41,212 nucleotides of DNA from Streptomyces silvae (GTDB lineage: Bacteria; Actinomycetota; Actinomycetes; Streptomycetales; Streptomycetaceae), in assembly GCF_016745505.1 (NCBI RefSeq), contig NZ_JAERUC010000082.1, positions 1-41,212 of the forward strand, written 5' to 3'. This document shows positions 24,927 to 34,000 of this stretch, piece by piece. The translations under genes were made by a program, and so were the position numbers. Each line of letters opens with the position of its first letter. Within the stretch, counting starts at the first letter, position 1. The notes beneath the pieces were generated by a model that did no database searches, was not told the origin of the DNA, and worked only from the letters and a program-made list of their open reading frames with translations.

Positions 24927-25697
24927 TCATGAGCGCGCCTCCTCCGGCAGCAGGTCGGGGATCGCGGAGCGGAGCCGGACCGGGAGGGGGCCCGTGTCGC
25001 TCCGGTCGGCCCGGATCGCCACGCCGAGCGCGAAGCGGTCCCACACCTGGAGGACCTGGACCTGCCACAGGTCCCGCTCCGTCTCGGGGATGTCCTCGTC
25101 GACGACGGCCAGGCCGCCGTCCCTGAGCCGGTGGACGGAGAAGGCGTCGAAGCCCCGGCACATGCCCATGCCGGTGGCCTTCGTGTACGCCTCCTTGGCC
25201 ACCCAGGAGTCGGCGAAGGCGTGGCCCCGCTGGCCCTCCCGGTTGCGGCGCAGGACCTCGTTCTCCAGCGGGGTGAACACCTTCGGCGCGAACTGCATCG
25301 CCTCGGGCTTGGCCGGGGTGATCTCGGCGTCCACACCGGCGGTCCGGCCGCGGACCACGATGGCCGCGATCAGACCGTTGGTGTGGGTGATGTTGAAGTC
25401 GAGCCCCCAGGCGCAGCCCTCGACCTCGGGGCGGCCGTAGGTGCCGGTCCTGAAGCGCCATGAGTCCGGTGCCACGTCGGCGTACCGGGAGAGGACCTGG
25501 CGGGACAGGAGCCGGGCGCCGAGGAAGCGCCGGCGGGCGGCCGGGAACAGGAGCCGGTCGTGCCGGGCCCGTTCCTCGTCCGTCAGCAGCGCGGCGCCGC
25601 CCGTCGCCTCGGCGAACCGGTCCACGTCCTCCTCCGCCAGCAGCCAGACCTCGGCCGTGTCGGCGAGCGGGTCGGCGAACGGTGCCGTGCAGTCCAT
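24927..25697 (-). CDS. Sfp-type 4'-phosphopantetheinyl transferase
   Basis: A 256-aa transferase that attaches phosphopantetheine from CoA to carrier proteins, here presumably the ACPs of the PUFA-type synthase and the stand-alone ACP. Conserved residues are Asp123 and Glu125 in AGVDAEIT (metal binding) and the WVAKEAYTKATG helix with Glu169 and Lys173. FNITHTNGLI corresponds to the FNLSHT motif. Length is typical of the Sfp group. ATG 25697 follows AAGGAG; the upstream open frame is not family-like. It lies 22 bp after an acyl-CoA dehydrogenase gene. PUFA synthase loci often carry such an enzyme (PfaE). Confidence 0.93.
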   Translation of the reverse strand: MDCTAPFADPLADTAEVWLLAEEDVDRFAEATGGAALLTDEERARHDRLLFPAARRRFLGARLLSRQVLSRYADVAPDSWRFRTGTYGRPEVEGCAWGLDFNITHTNGLIAAIVVRGRTAGVDAEITPAKPEAMQFAPKVFTPLENEVLRRNREGQRGHAFADSWVAKEAYTKATGMGMCRGFDAFSVHRLRDGGLAVVDEDIPETERDLWQVQVLQVWDRFALGVAIRADRSDTGPLPVRLRSAIPDLLPEEARS

Positions 25698-25719
25698 GGG
25701 CTCGGTCTCCTTCCTTGGT

Positions 25720-27477
25720 TCACCAGTTGACGGAAAAGGACCGGAACGAGAAGAGGCGGCCCTCACGGTGCGCGGCGGTGAGTGCGTCCGCGACCTCGGC
25801 GATCTCCCGGGGTCCGGCCACGCTCACGGTGGGGTGGAAACGCTTGAGCAGCCGCTCCAGGCAGACCAGCAGGACCGCCGGGGAGCGCAGTTCCGGGTGG
25901 ACGCTGTCGTGGCCGTGCAGATGGAGGTGGACGACGGCTGCCGCCGCGGAGACGAAGGTGTACTGCTTGGCCAGGTCGTACAGTTCGGCGGACTGGCCGG
26001 CGCTCTTGCCGAGGTCGGAGAAGAGCTTGCGGTGCTCGGCGGCGATGCGGTCCAGTTCGTCGGCGAGGGATCCCGCCGCGTCGGCAGCGGCGGCCAGCCG
26101 GGCCGCGTCGGTCCCGGTGGCGGCTGCCGCGGCCTGGTGCAGGTCGTCGACGGCCGAGCGGAGCGCGAGCACCGGGTCGTCGACACCGCGGCTGAACAGC
26201 TGCTGTTCGGCGGGCCGGTAGGGCTTCATGGGGTGGGCGGGGTCGAAGAGGGCACGGGTGCGCTCCACCGCGCCCGCGACCTTGTCGGGGTCCTGGGTGA
26301 CCGCGGTGTCCAGGAGGTTCCCGAGCTGGAGGGCGATGTTCTTCAGGTTCACGACGGTGTTGCCGTCGGCGAAGTCGGCGACCGCGCAGTCCCGTACGGC
26401 CTTCTGGAAGACCCCGTAGCGGGGGTGGGTGCGCAGGTAGTGGCGGGCGCCCAGCACGATGGCGAGCCTGGCCAGCGTCTCCTGGAGCAGGGTGGGGACG
26501 AAGTACTTCACCACCGAGGACCAGATGCTCGACTGCTCCGGGGTGAGCTGGAGGCTGCGGATCGCGCCGGTGGTCAGCGCGTCGGCGACGAGGAGGTCGG
26601 CGTAGCTCTCCACGAGCTGGCGCTGGGAGTAGGGCACCTCGGAGACCGGCGCGCCGAAGATCATGCGGCGGGTCGCGAAGTCGAGGGTGGCGCGCAGTGC
26701 GGTGTCCGCGCAGCTCATGGCGATGCTGGTGATGGCGATGCGGACCAGGTGGCTGCTCTTCAGGGCCACTTCGAGGCCCTGGCCGGCCTTGCCCACGACG
26801 GCGGTGTCGGGAACGAAGCAGTCGCGCAGCCGGACCCCGCTCATGTCCAGACCGCGCAGGCCGTGCAGCGGCTCGTGCGGCAGGGGTTCGCACTGTCCCT
26901 CCGCGAGCAGCCCCTTCTCGACGGCGAAGATGGAGTATCCGCCCGGGCCGCCCTTCTCCGACGTACGGGCGAAGACCATCACGACGTCGGCGACGGTGGC
27001 GTTCCCGATCGTCCACTTCTCCCCGTCGAGCAGCCAGCCGCCCTCGGTCCTGCGGGCGGTGGTGGCGTTGGCGAGGATGTCGCTGCCGTGCTCGCGTTCG
27101 GAGAGGCCCCATGCGAGCTTCGACCCGCTCTTGATGAGGTCGGCGAAGTGCTTGCGCTGCTCCGGTGTGCCGGCGACCCAGAGCGGCATGAAGCTGATGG
27201 TGCTGATGACCATGGCGGTCGCGGTGGTCGGGTCGCGGCGGGCGACCAGCCGGTAGAGGTTGAAGCCGTCCTGGATGTCGACGGCCCGGCCGCCGCTCTC
27301 GACGGGGATGCTCCAGTCGTACAGCCCCCAGGAGGCGAGCAGGTCGACGAACTCGTCGGGGTACGTCTCCCGCTCGTCCAGTTCCAGCACGCGGCTGAAG
27401 GGCAGGGGGCCGTCGTCGTCGAAGGGGTCGCCCATGTGGCGTTCCAGGTCGGCCATGAGGGCCTGCAGATCGGTCAT
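25720..27477 (-). CDS. Acyl-CoA dehydrogenase-like protein, 585 aa
   Basis: A flavin-dependent acyl-CoA dehydrogenase relative. LAWGLSEREHGSDILANATT and WLLDGEKWTIGNA are the FAD/substrate-binding motifs of the family, and residues ~1-400 cover the usual domains. In place of the catalytic E-G-T motif the sequence reads DFADGNTVVNL, so Asp371 may stand where Glu is expected. A C-terminal helical extension of ~180 residues, recalling acyl-CoA oxidases, follows. The ATG overlaps the upstream paralogue's stop as ATGA. The two adjacent dehydrogenase-like proteins may act together, for example to desaturate the PUFA-type chain or its thioester. Family is confident and activity is inferred. Confidence 0.88.
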   Translation of the reverse strand: MTDLQALMADLERHMGDPFDDDGPLPFSRVLELDERETYPDEFVDLLASWGLYDWSIPVESGGRAVDIQDGFNLYRLVARRDPTTATAMVISTISFMPLWVAGTPEQRKHFADLIKSGSKLAWGLSEREHGSDILANATTARRTEGGWLLDGEKWTIGNATVADVVMVFARTSEKGGPGGYSIFAVEKGLLAEGQCEPLPHEPLHGLRGLDMSGVRLRDCFVPDTAVVGKAGQGLEVALKSSHLVRIAITSIAMSCADTALRATLDFATRRMIFGAPVSEVPYSQRQLVESYADLLVADALTTGAIRSLQLTPEQSSIWSSVVKYFVPTLLQETLARLAIVLGARHYLRTHPRYGVFQKAVRDCAVADFADGNTVVNLKNIALQLGNLLDTAVTQDPDKVAGAVERTRALFDPAHPMKPYRPAEQQLFSRGVDDPVLALRSAVDDLHQAAAAATGTDAARLAAAADAAGSLADELDRIAAEHRKLFSDLGKSAGQSAELYDLAKQYTFVSAAAAVVHLHLHGHDSVHPELRSPAVLLVCLERLLKRFHPTVSVAGPREIAEVADALTAAHREGRLFSFRSFSVNW

Positions 27478-29372
27478 CGCTCGTCGGCCTCCTCGTTCTC
27501 GTCGCTCGTGTCGCTCTTCATGGGCGTGTCGCTGTTCGTGGACGTGCCGCTGTTCGTCGATGTGTCGCTCAGCCGGACCGGCAGCGCGGTGAACAGGCGC
27601 CGCGCCGCGTCGAGTCCGGTGGCCAGACGCCCGGCCGGGGCGAGGTCCCCGTACGGCGCGGTGCGCGGGTCGCGGCCGTCGGCGAGGGTGGTCAGCAGCG
27701 CCAGTACGGCGACGAGCCAGGAGGTGTCGCCGGGGGCTGCGCCGTAGAGGCCGTCCCCGTCCCGGTGGTGCCACCAGGTCAGGGCCGCGGTGGCCGCCGT
27801 GTGGAGCAGGCAGAACCGGCCCGCGAGGTCCAGGGTCTCCGGGGAGACCTTCGCCGAGCGGGCGCGGTCGCGCTGGGCGGCGGCCGTGTTGTGGACGACG
27901 GCGGCCAGCGCCGAGCGCACCCCGGCGACCAGCTCGGCCGCCCGGTCCTCGCCGCGCCGGCTCAGCTCCCGGCCGATCGCCCCGGCGTACGCGGCGAAGC
28001 CGAGCAGCACGTCGTCCTTGGGCCGTACGCCCAGGTCCAGTGCGGCGGGGTCCAGTGGGGGCAGCCGGTCGGCCTCGCCCAGGGCGAACACCGCGCGCAG
28101 CCGCTCCCCCGCCGGGCCGTCCGGCTCGGTGGTGGCGGCCGGGTCGTCCGGGAAGGCGGGCGCGTACGCGGGGAGGTGCATCGCGAGGGCGCGCAGGTTG
28201 CCCAGCACGCTGGTGTCGATGACCGCGACCATCGCGTTGTCGCGGACCGCCTTGTCGAGTACGGCGCCGGGGCCGTCCCGCAGGACCGCCCGTGCGCCGA
28301 TCAGGGCGTGCGAGCGGCTGACGCAGGAGGCGGTGAGACGGACGGCGGTGTGCTTGACGACGGCGGAGGCCAGGCCGAACGCGCCGGGCGCGACGTGCAC
28401 CTGGCGGGCGGCGGTCAGCACGGCGAGGTCGGCGGCGATCAGCTCGGCTGCGGCCAGGGCGAGTTCACGTGCGCCGTACGGGGTGCCGGCCACGCGTTCG
28501 CCGCCGGTGCGGTGCTCCTCGGCGAACCGGAGCGCCGTGCGCAGCGCGGTGTCCGCGGTGGCGAGGCAGCCGGCCGTGCTCATCAGCCGGACGATCTGCT
28601 GGGCGCGCAGCGCGCCCGCCAGACCGCTGCCGGTGTCACCGACGACGGCCTGCGGCGGTACGGGCAGGCCGTCGAACTCCAGGTCGGCGAAGTCGATGCC
28701 GCGCATCCCGGTGGTGCGCTGCGGTGCGTGCCGCGTCACCTGGTGGGCGGAGAGCTCCTCCGGTCCCAGCAGTACGGCGGTGAAGGCACCCGCACCGCGT
28801 GGAGCGGTACGCGCCACGATCACCGCGGCGTCGGCCGAACTCCCCCGGCCCACCAGCCACTTCGTACCGTTCAGCAGTCCTTCGGGGGTCAGCGCGCAGC
28901 TGTTGGCGAGCACATCGCTGCCGGCCTGTTCCTCGGAGAACCCGAAGGCGATGGTGCGGCCTTCGCGCAGCCAGCGGGCGACGACCTCGTGCTGGGCCTC
29001 CGTGCCGGCGGCGAGCACGGTCATGACCGCCGAGATGCTGAACATGGTGGCGGGCATGACGTTGACGTCTCGCCGGGCGGCGACCCGGACCAGGAGCTGG
29101 GTGTCCTCGAAGGAGCGGAGGGTCCCGCCGAGGGCGCCGGGGAGGTGGCACAGGTGGAAGTCCTCAGCGCGGAGCCGGGCCTCGGCCTCGTGCGGGTACT
29201 CCTCGGCGGCGTCCCGGGCCACGCCCGCCGCGAAGCCGTACGGGTTCTCCGGCGACCAGGGGTCGCCGAGCAGCCGGTCCAGGCGCTCCGCCCCGGCGAA
29301 GGCCCCGGCCGGGGCCGCCGGCACCGCGTGGGCGGGCACGGCGGCCGGGGAGGGCGTGTCGACGACGGTCAC
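27474..29372 (-). CDS. Acyl-CoA dehydrogenase-like protein, 632 aa
   Basis: Paralogous partner of the preceding protein. IAFGFSEEQAGSDVLANSCA and GLLNGTKWLVGRGSSADAAV mark the acyl-CoA dehydrogenase fold after a ~30-residue alanine/proline-rich N-terminus. The catalytic E-G-T region reads AVIDTSVLGNL, again with Asp (386) instead of Glu. A helical C-terminal extension of more than 200 residues ends in an acidic six-residue repeat (DTSTNS-GTSTNS-DTPMKS). GTG 29372 overlaps the pfaD-like stop as GTGA, and its own stop overlaps the next gene as ATGA, so the three are translationally coupled. Coupling to the PUFA enoyl reductase supports a role in adjusting double bonds. Confidence 0.85.
   Translation of the reverse strand: MTVVDTPSPAAVPAHAVPAAPAGAFAGAERLDRLLGDPWSPENPYGFAAGVARDAAEEYPHEAEARLRAEDFHLCHLPGALGGTLRSFEDTQLLVRVAARRDVNVMPATMFSISAVMTVLAAGTEAQHEVVARWLREGRTIAFGFSEEQAGSDVLANSCALTPEGLLNGTKWLVGRGSSADAAVIVARTAPRGAGAFTAVLLGPEELSAHQVTRHAPQRTTGMRGIDFADLEFDGLPVPPQAVVGDTGSGLAGALRAQQIVRLMSTAGCLATADTALRTALRFAEEHRTGGERVAGTPYGARELALAAAELIAADLAVLTAARQVHVAPGAFGLASAVVKHTAVRLTASCVSRSHALIGARAVLRDGPGAVLDKAVRDNAMVAVIDTSVLGNLRALAMHLPAYAPAFPDDPAATTEPDGPAGERLRAVFALGEADRLPPLDPAALDLGVRPKDDVLLGFAAYAGAIGRELSRRGEDRAAELVAGVRSALAAVVHNTAAAQRDRARSAKVSPETLDLAGRFCLLHTAATAALTWWHHRDGDGLYGAAPGDTSWLVAVLALLTTLADGRDPRTAPYGDLAPAGRLATGLDAARRLFTALPVRLSDTSTNSGTSTNSDTPMKSDTSDENEEADER
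27508..27570. repeat. 18-bp tandem repeat, 3.5 copies
   Basis: Units begin at 27508, 27526, 27544 and 27562 (the last one half length): GTGTCGCTCTTCATGGGC, GTGTCGCTGTTCGTGGAC, GTGCCGCTGTTCGTCGAT, GTGTCGCTC. They lie inside the 3' end of the acyl-CoA dehydrogenase gene and encode the six-residue repeats of its tail. Slippage could change the length without breaking the frame. Confidence 0.8.
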
Positions 29373-30991
29373 TGCCCCACCCCGACGGAGGAGTCACGGG
29401 GCGCGGAGTCCTCCGGGGACGGGCGGGTCGCGATGCCGGCGGGGAAGGCGACGCCGGCCGCCCTCAGCATGGCGAGGCGCTGGTGGAAGGCCGCGCCCTT
29501 CATGATCTGCCGCCCCACGTCGGCGACCCTGCGGTGCTCGGGTGCCGCCAGATACGTCCCGCGCACCCAGGAGTTGAAGCTGCCCATCGCGGGTCCGCAC
29601 CAGATCTGGTAGTCCACCGCCCGGTCGGCCTCGCCGGTCTTCGCCCAGCGCGAGGCCATCCCCAGGTACCAGCGGAAGACGAGCGCCGCCCGCCGCTTGG
29701 GGTGGCCTTCGGCCCGTGCGAGCTGGCCGGGATCGCGGCGCGCGAAGTACTCGGCGGTCTCCTCCCAGACGCTGTCCAGGGGCCGCCGGAAGATCTGCTG
29801 CTCGACCCGGGCCCGTACGTCCTGGGGCAGCCCCTCGATTCCGTCGTACGTGCGGTAGAGGTCGTACAGCTGCTTGGCGCGCATCGGGAAGAACGTGCCG
29901 CGCTTGAGGACCTGGAGCTCGACGCCCATCTCGAACATGTCGGCGGCGGGGGCCATGTCGAAGTCGGCGATGCCGGCCTGGGCGAGCATCTCCTTGACGC
30001 GCGGCGAGGTACCCGCCTCCACACAGGACTGGTTGACCGATCCGGTCACCACGTAGTCGGCGCCCATCGCGAACGCGGCGGCCGCCGCGTCCGGGGTGCC
30101 GATGCCGCCGGCCGCCCCGATCCGGATGCGCTCGGCGTAGCCCGCCTCCTGCATGATCGCGTCGCGCTGCCGCATGATGACGGGCAGCAGGGCGGGGAGC
30201 GGCCGGCGGTCGGTGTGGCCGCCGGAGTCCGCCTCGACGGTGATGTCGTCGGCGAGCGGCACCCGGGAGGCGAGGCGTGCCTGCTCCTCGGTGATGAGGC
30301 CGTCCGCGAGCAGCCCCCGCACCATGGCCTCGGGGGCGGGCCGCATGAAGAGTTCGGCGGTCTCGGTGCGGGAGATCTTGGCGATGACCCGGTTCGAGGC
30401 GATGACCCCGTCCGGCCCGCCGGCCCGCAGTCCCGCGAGCCGGTAACGCACCAGGTGCGGCGTCAGTTTGAGGAAGGCGGACGCCTCCACGCAGGGCACG
30501 CCGTACGTGAGGAAGAGGTCGACGGCGGTCCGTTCGAGGCGGTCCTCGCTCGGGCTGTGGATGAGGTTGCAGGCGTAGCCGAGGCCGGGGATCTCGTCGC
30601 GGAAGCGGATCAGCGCCTTCTCCACGGCTTCGGGGAGCAGTCCGGCCGCTCCGTAGGAGCCGAGGAAGCCCGCGCGGGCCATCGCGATGACGAGGTCGGC
30701 GGAGGCGATGCCGTTGGCCATGGCACCGCTCATGTACGCCTGCTGGAGGCCGTGGGCGGCGAGGAACCGGGCGCTGCCGAGGCGTTCGGGGCCGAGCGGG
30801 GGCGCGGCGGCGACCACTTCGTGGGGGCCGTCGCCGGTGAGCGTCCCGCCGGCGGCCGCGCCAAGTCCGTACGGCCCGCGCACGATGTAGACGGGTTCGT
30901 CCAGGCGCATCAGGGTGTCGTAGACCCCGGTGTCGCCGACGGCCGGGTCTGCCGGCCCGGCCCACCGCGGCCGGTGCTGATCGGTGGTCAT
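29369..30991 (-). CDS. pfaD: PfaD-like PUFA synthase enoyl reductase
   Basis: A 540-aa FMN-dependent enoyl reductase of the PfaD/2-nitropropane dioxygenase-like family, the trans-acting ER of PUFA synthases. LQQAYMSGAMANGIASADLV, AGFLGSYGAAGL, RIGAAGGIGTPDAAAAAF and MGADYVVTGSVNQ form the barrel's flavin-binding parts. QVLKRGTFFPMRAKQLYDLY and YQIWCGPAMGSFNSWV are diagnostic C-terminal PfaD stretches. ATG 30991 has AGGAGA ~7 nt upstream and gives a normal N-terminus. It lies 28 bp after the pfaBC-like gene and is coupled by GTGA to the first acyl-CoA dehydrogenase. It would saturate selected double bonds during chain growth. Confidence 0.95.
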   Translation of the reverse strand: MTTDQHRPRWAGPADPAVGDTGVYDTLMRLDEPVYIVRGPYGLGAAAGGTLTGDGPHEVVAAAPPLGPERLGSARFLAAHGLQQAYMSGAMANGIASADLVIAMARAGFLGSYGAAGLLPEAVEKALIRFRDEIPGLGYACNLIHSPSEDRLERTAVDLFLTYGVPCVEASAFLKLTPHLVRYRLAGLRAGGPDGVIASNRVIAKISRTETAELFMRPAPEAMVRGLLADGLITEEQARLASRVPLADDITVEADSGGHTDRRPLPALLPVIMRQRDAIMQEAGYAERIRIGAAGGIGTPDAAAAAFAMGADYVVTGSVNQSCVEAGTSPRVKEMLAQAGIADFDMAPAADMFEMGVELQVLKRGTFFPMRAKQLYDLYRTYDGIEGLPQDVRARVEQQIFRRPLDSVWEETAEYFARRDPGQLARAEGHPKRRAALVFRWYLGMASRWAKTGEADRAVDYQIWCGPAMGSFNSWVRGTYLAAPEHRRVADVGRQIMKGAAFHQRLAMLRAAGVAFPAGIATRPSPEDSAPRDSSVGVGQ

Positions 30992-31019
30992 GCTGCGTCT
31001 CCTGTCGGTCGTACGCGGA

Positions 31020-34000
31020 TCAGGCCTGGTCGTGGTGGATCTCGATGCCGATGCCACCGAGCTGGTAGATCCGCAGGGTGGACTTCCAGACGCTCGCGTC
31101 GCCGAGCAGCTGGATCCGGCCCGGTGCGCGGCGCACCTCCTTGATGTGCACGTCGAACTCCATCTCGGGGTCGTCGCGCAGGATCTGGCCGCGGTAGGAC
31201 CAGGTCGTCTCCGCTTCGGAGAGCAGGGCGAAGCGGGGGTTGACCAGGCCGTCGGTGAGGCCGGTCTCCACGGCGTAGACCTGGAGGCCCTGGAGCAGGG
31301 ACTCGACGCCGAGCGAGCCGGGCATCACCGGGTCGCGGTGGAAGTGGCAGGAGAAGTACCAGTCGTCGGGGCGGATCGTGCGGTGGCCGCGCAGATAGCC
31401 CTGGCCGTGGTCGCCGCCGCCGGGCAGGACGTCGACCCACTGGACGAGGTCGAGGTGGTCCCGGCCGATCCGGGGCCCGGGGCGGGTCGCCTCGGCGGCC
31501 CGGTAGGCCGCGAGGTCGACGCGGCGGGTCTGTGCGGGCCGGGAGGGCTGACGGTCGATCCAGGGCGCCACGTGCGTGCCCTTGTCGAGGCCGACCTGGT
31601 TCTCCAGGGCCTTGGCGCTGAAGTAGCCGAAGAGCGACTCGCCCCGGTAGAAGACCTCGCCGTCGGCGGACAGTTCGTAGCTGTAGTTCTGCAGGATGGA
31701 GCCCGGCATCTGGTCGCTGGAGAGCAGCGTCGACCGGTGCTGGATGGTCTTGCCGCGCAGGTCGACGTCCTTGACCAGGGTGGCGCGGCCGTCGAGGTTG
31801 CGGATGCTGAACTGCTCCTCGGGGAAGGGCAGGGTGGCGCCGAGGTAGTAGCCGAGCAGGATGGCCGCCTGGAGGCTGGACTCCATGTGGACGCAGTTGG
31901 GCATGTGCGGGTGCCCGTTGTGGTCGTAGTACCAGGCGTCGTCCGGCGAGTCGTACTCGGTGACCATGACGGCCCCGCGCTTGAGGACGCCCCGGGTGCC
32001 CTCCAGCTCCATGACCCGGTCGACGAAGAGGAAGTCGCCGTTGGGGATGTACGGGGCGCGGCTGTCGGCGTAGACCTCGAACTCGGGCCCCATCGCCGTG
32101 GCCAGGTCGCCCTTGGCGGCGTGCGCCATGTGGAACTCGCTGAGCAGCGCGGGCTTCCCGCTCGCCGGGCTCAGCCGGCCGAGGAAGTGCGGGACCGTTC
32201 CGCCGGTCTCGGGGCGGTAGCGCGCGCCCGGCTTCTCCACCAGCCGGATGCCGAGCCCGGTGACGCCGATGGACGGCTTGCCGTCGCGCAGGACGACGAC
32301 GTCGGCGGTGATGGCGGGGCGCGGCACCAGGGTGAGGGAGGTGATGTCGACGCGGTACTCGATCCTGTCGTGCTCCGGGGTGATCTGGCCCCGGACCTTG
32401 ACCTCGGTCCGCAGGTCGGGGACGGGCTGGAAGCGGGCGTCGGGGAACGACAGGTGCAGCCCGAGGGAGAGCGCGTACACCTCCAGGAGCTGGACGGCGC
32501 CCTCCGCGACCAGCGAGCCGGCGAGTACCGGGTCGTCCGGGAAGTGGCTGGTGAAGTACCAGCCGTCCGGCACGAGATGCTTCACGGCCTCGATACGTCC
32601 GAGGCCCGCGGCGCCGCCCTTGCGGTCCAGGACGGTGATCTCGTCGGCCATCCGGAGCCGCTCGGTGGGGAGCCGCAGCGAGGTGTTGCAGCCGGCGGGC
32701 TGGCCGTGCCCCGGTCCGAACACGTCGGCGATCCGGCCTTCGGCGAGGTGCGCCAGGTCGGCGGGGCCCAGCGCGGTGCGCTCGGTGCGGGCCAGCGGCT
32801 TGAAGGCGCTGGAGCCGGAGAAGGTGCCGTCGCCGACGGGCGGGCGGACCTTGGCCTCCAGGATGCCGAGGGAGCTCTCCAGCTCCTCGTCGGTGAAGAA
32901 GCCGGCGCAGGCGTTGTTGAGCTTGAGGATCAGTTCCCCGTCGGCGTAGCAGTCGTAGTGGAAGAAGAAGAGGAGGGTGTCCCCCTGGCGTACGAACTGG
33001 TCGATCCAGATGTCGTAGCGCAGGGTCTGGCCGACGCGGGGCAGGTCGCCGACGAAGCTGAGGCTGCTGTCGAGCAGGCGGTAGACCCGGTCACCGCGGT
33101 TGGTGAAGTCGGCCCCCAGGTAGCTGATGAGCAGCAGGTCGCACTGGCCGGCCTCGATGGTGACGGCCGGGGGGACCTGGCCGTCGACGGCGTACCAGGC
33201 GTCCACCGGTACGTCGTACTCGGTACGGATGAACGAGGGCTTGAACTCTCCCGGCTCGGCCTCCAGGGCGGTGACCCGGGTCGCGAAGTGGTAGGGCGGG
33301 GCGGGCAGCCGGACGCGGCGGCGGTGCGCGTCGATCTCGGCGAAACGGGGGCCGAAGACGTTGCCGACCTTGCCGGTGGCGAACTCCAGGAGGTCGTGCT
33401 CGTCCCAGATCACGCCCTCGGGCTTGGGCGGGCGGGGCGGCGGGGTGCCGCCCTCGGTGAGCAGCGCGACGAGCTGGTCGCGCAGCTCCCGCTGGGCCTG
33501 GAGCACCTCGCGGTGCGCCTCCAGCATCTCGCTGCGCAGCCCGCGCACCAGGACGGCCGCGGTCTCGTCACCGGTGAGCGCCGTGCTCCTGGCGGGAGGG
33601 GGCGGCACTGGCAGCGGAGCGCCGAACACGGCGCTCACCGGCGGCGTCCGGGGGGTCTCGGCGGGCAGGCCGGCGGGCGGCACCTGGGCACCGGCCGGAA
33701 TCATCGTGACGGGCTCCCTTTCCAACGCCAGGGGGGCTGGCGTCGGCGGCTGCGCGGAGGGGTGGGTCGGCATCGCGGTGTCCCATTCCGTGGAGTTTTC
33801 GGCGCCCGTGCCGGGCGCCGGTTCGGCAAGGAGAGAGCCCGCGCCCCCGAGGGCCGGCCCGGCCTCCGCCGGAAGACCGGGGCGCGCCGCGACCGGAACG
33901 GCTGGACGGGCGGGCGGGGCGGTGGGTGCGGGGGCGCTGGGGGCGGGGGTGACCGGGGCGGTCGGCGCGGCGGAGGCCACGGCGGGGGCCGGGGTGGCAT

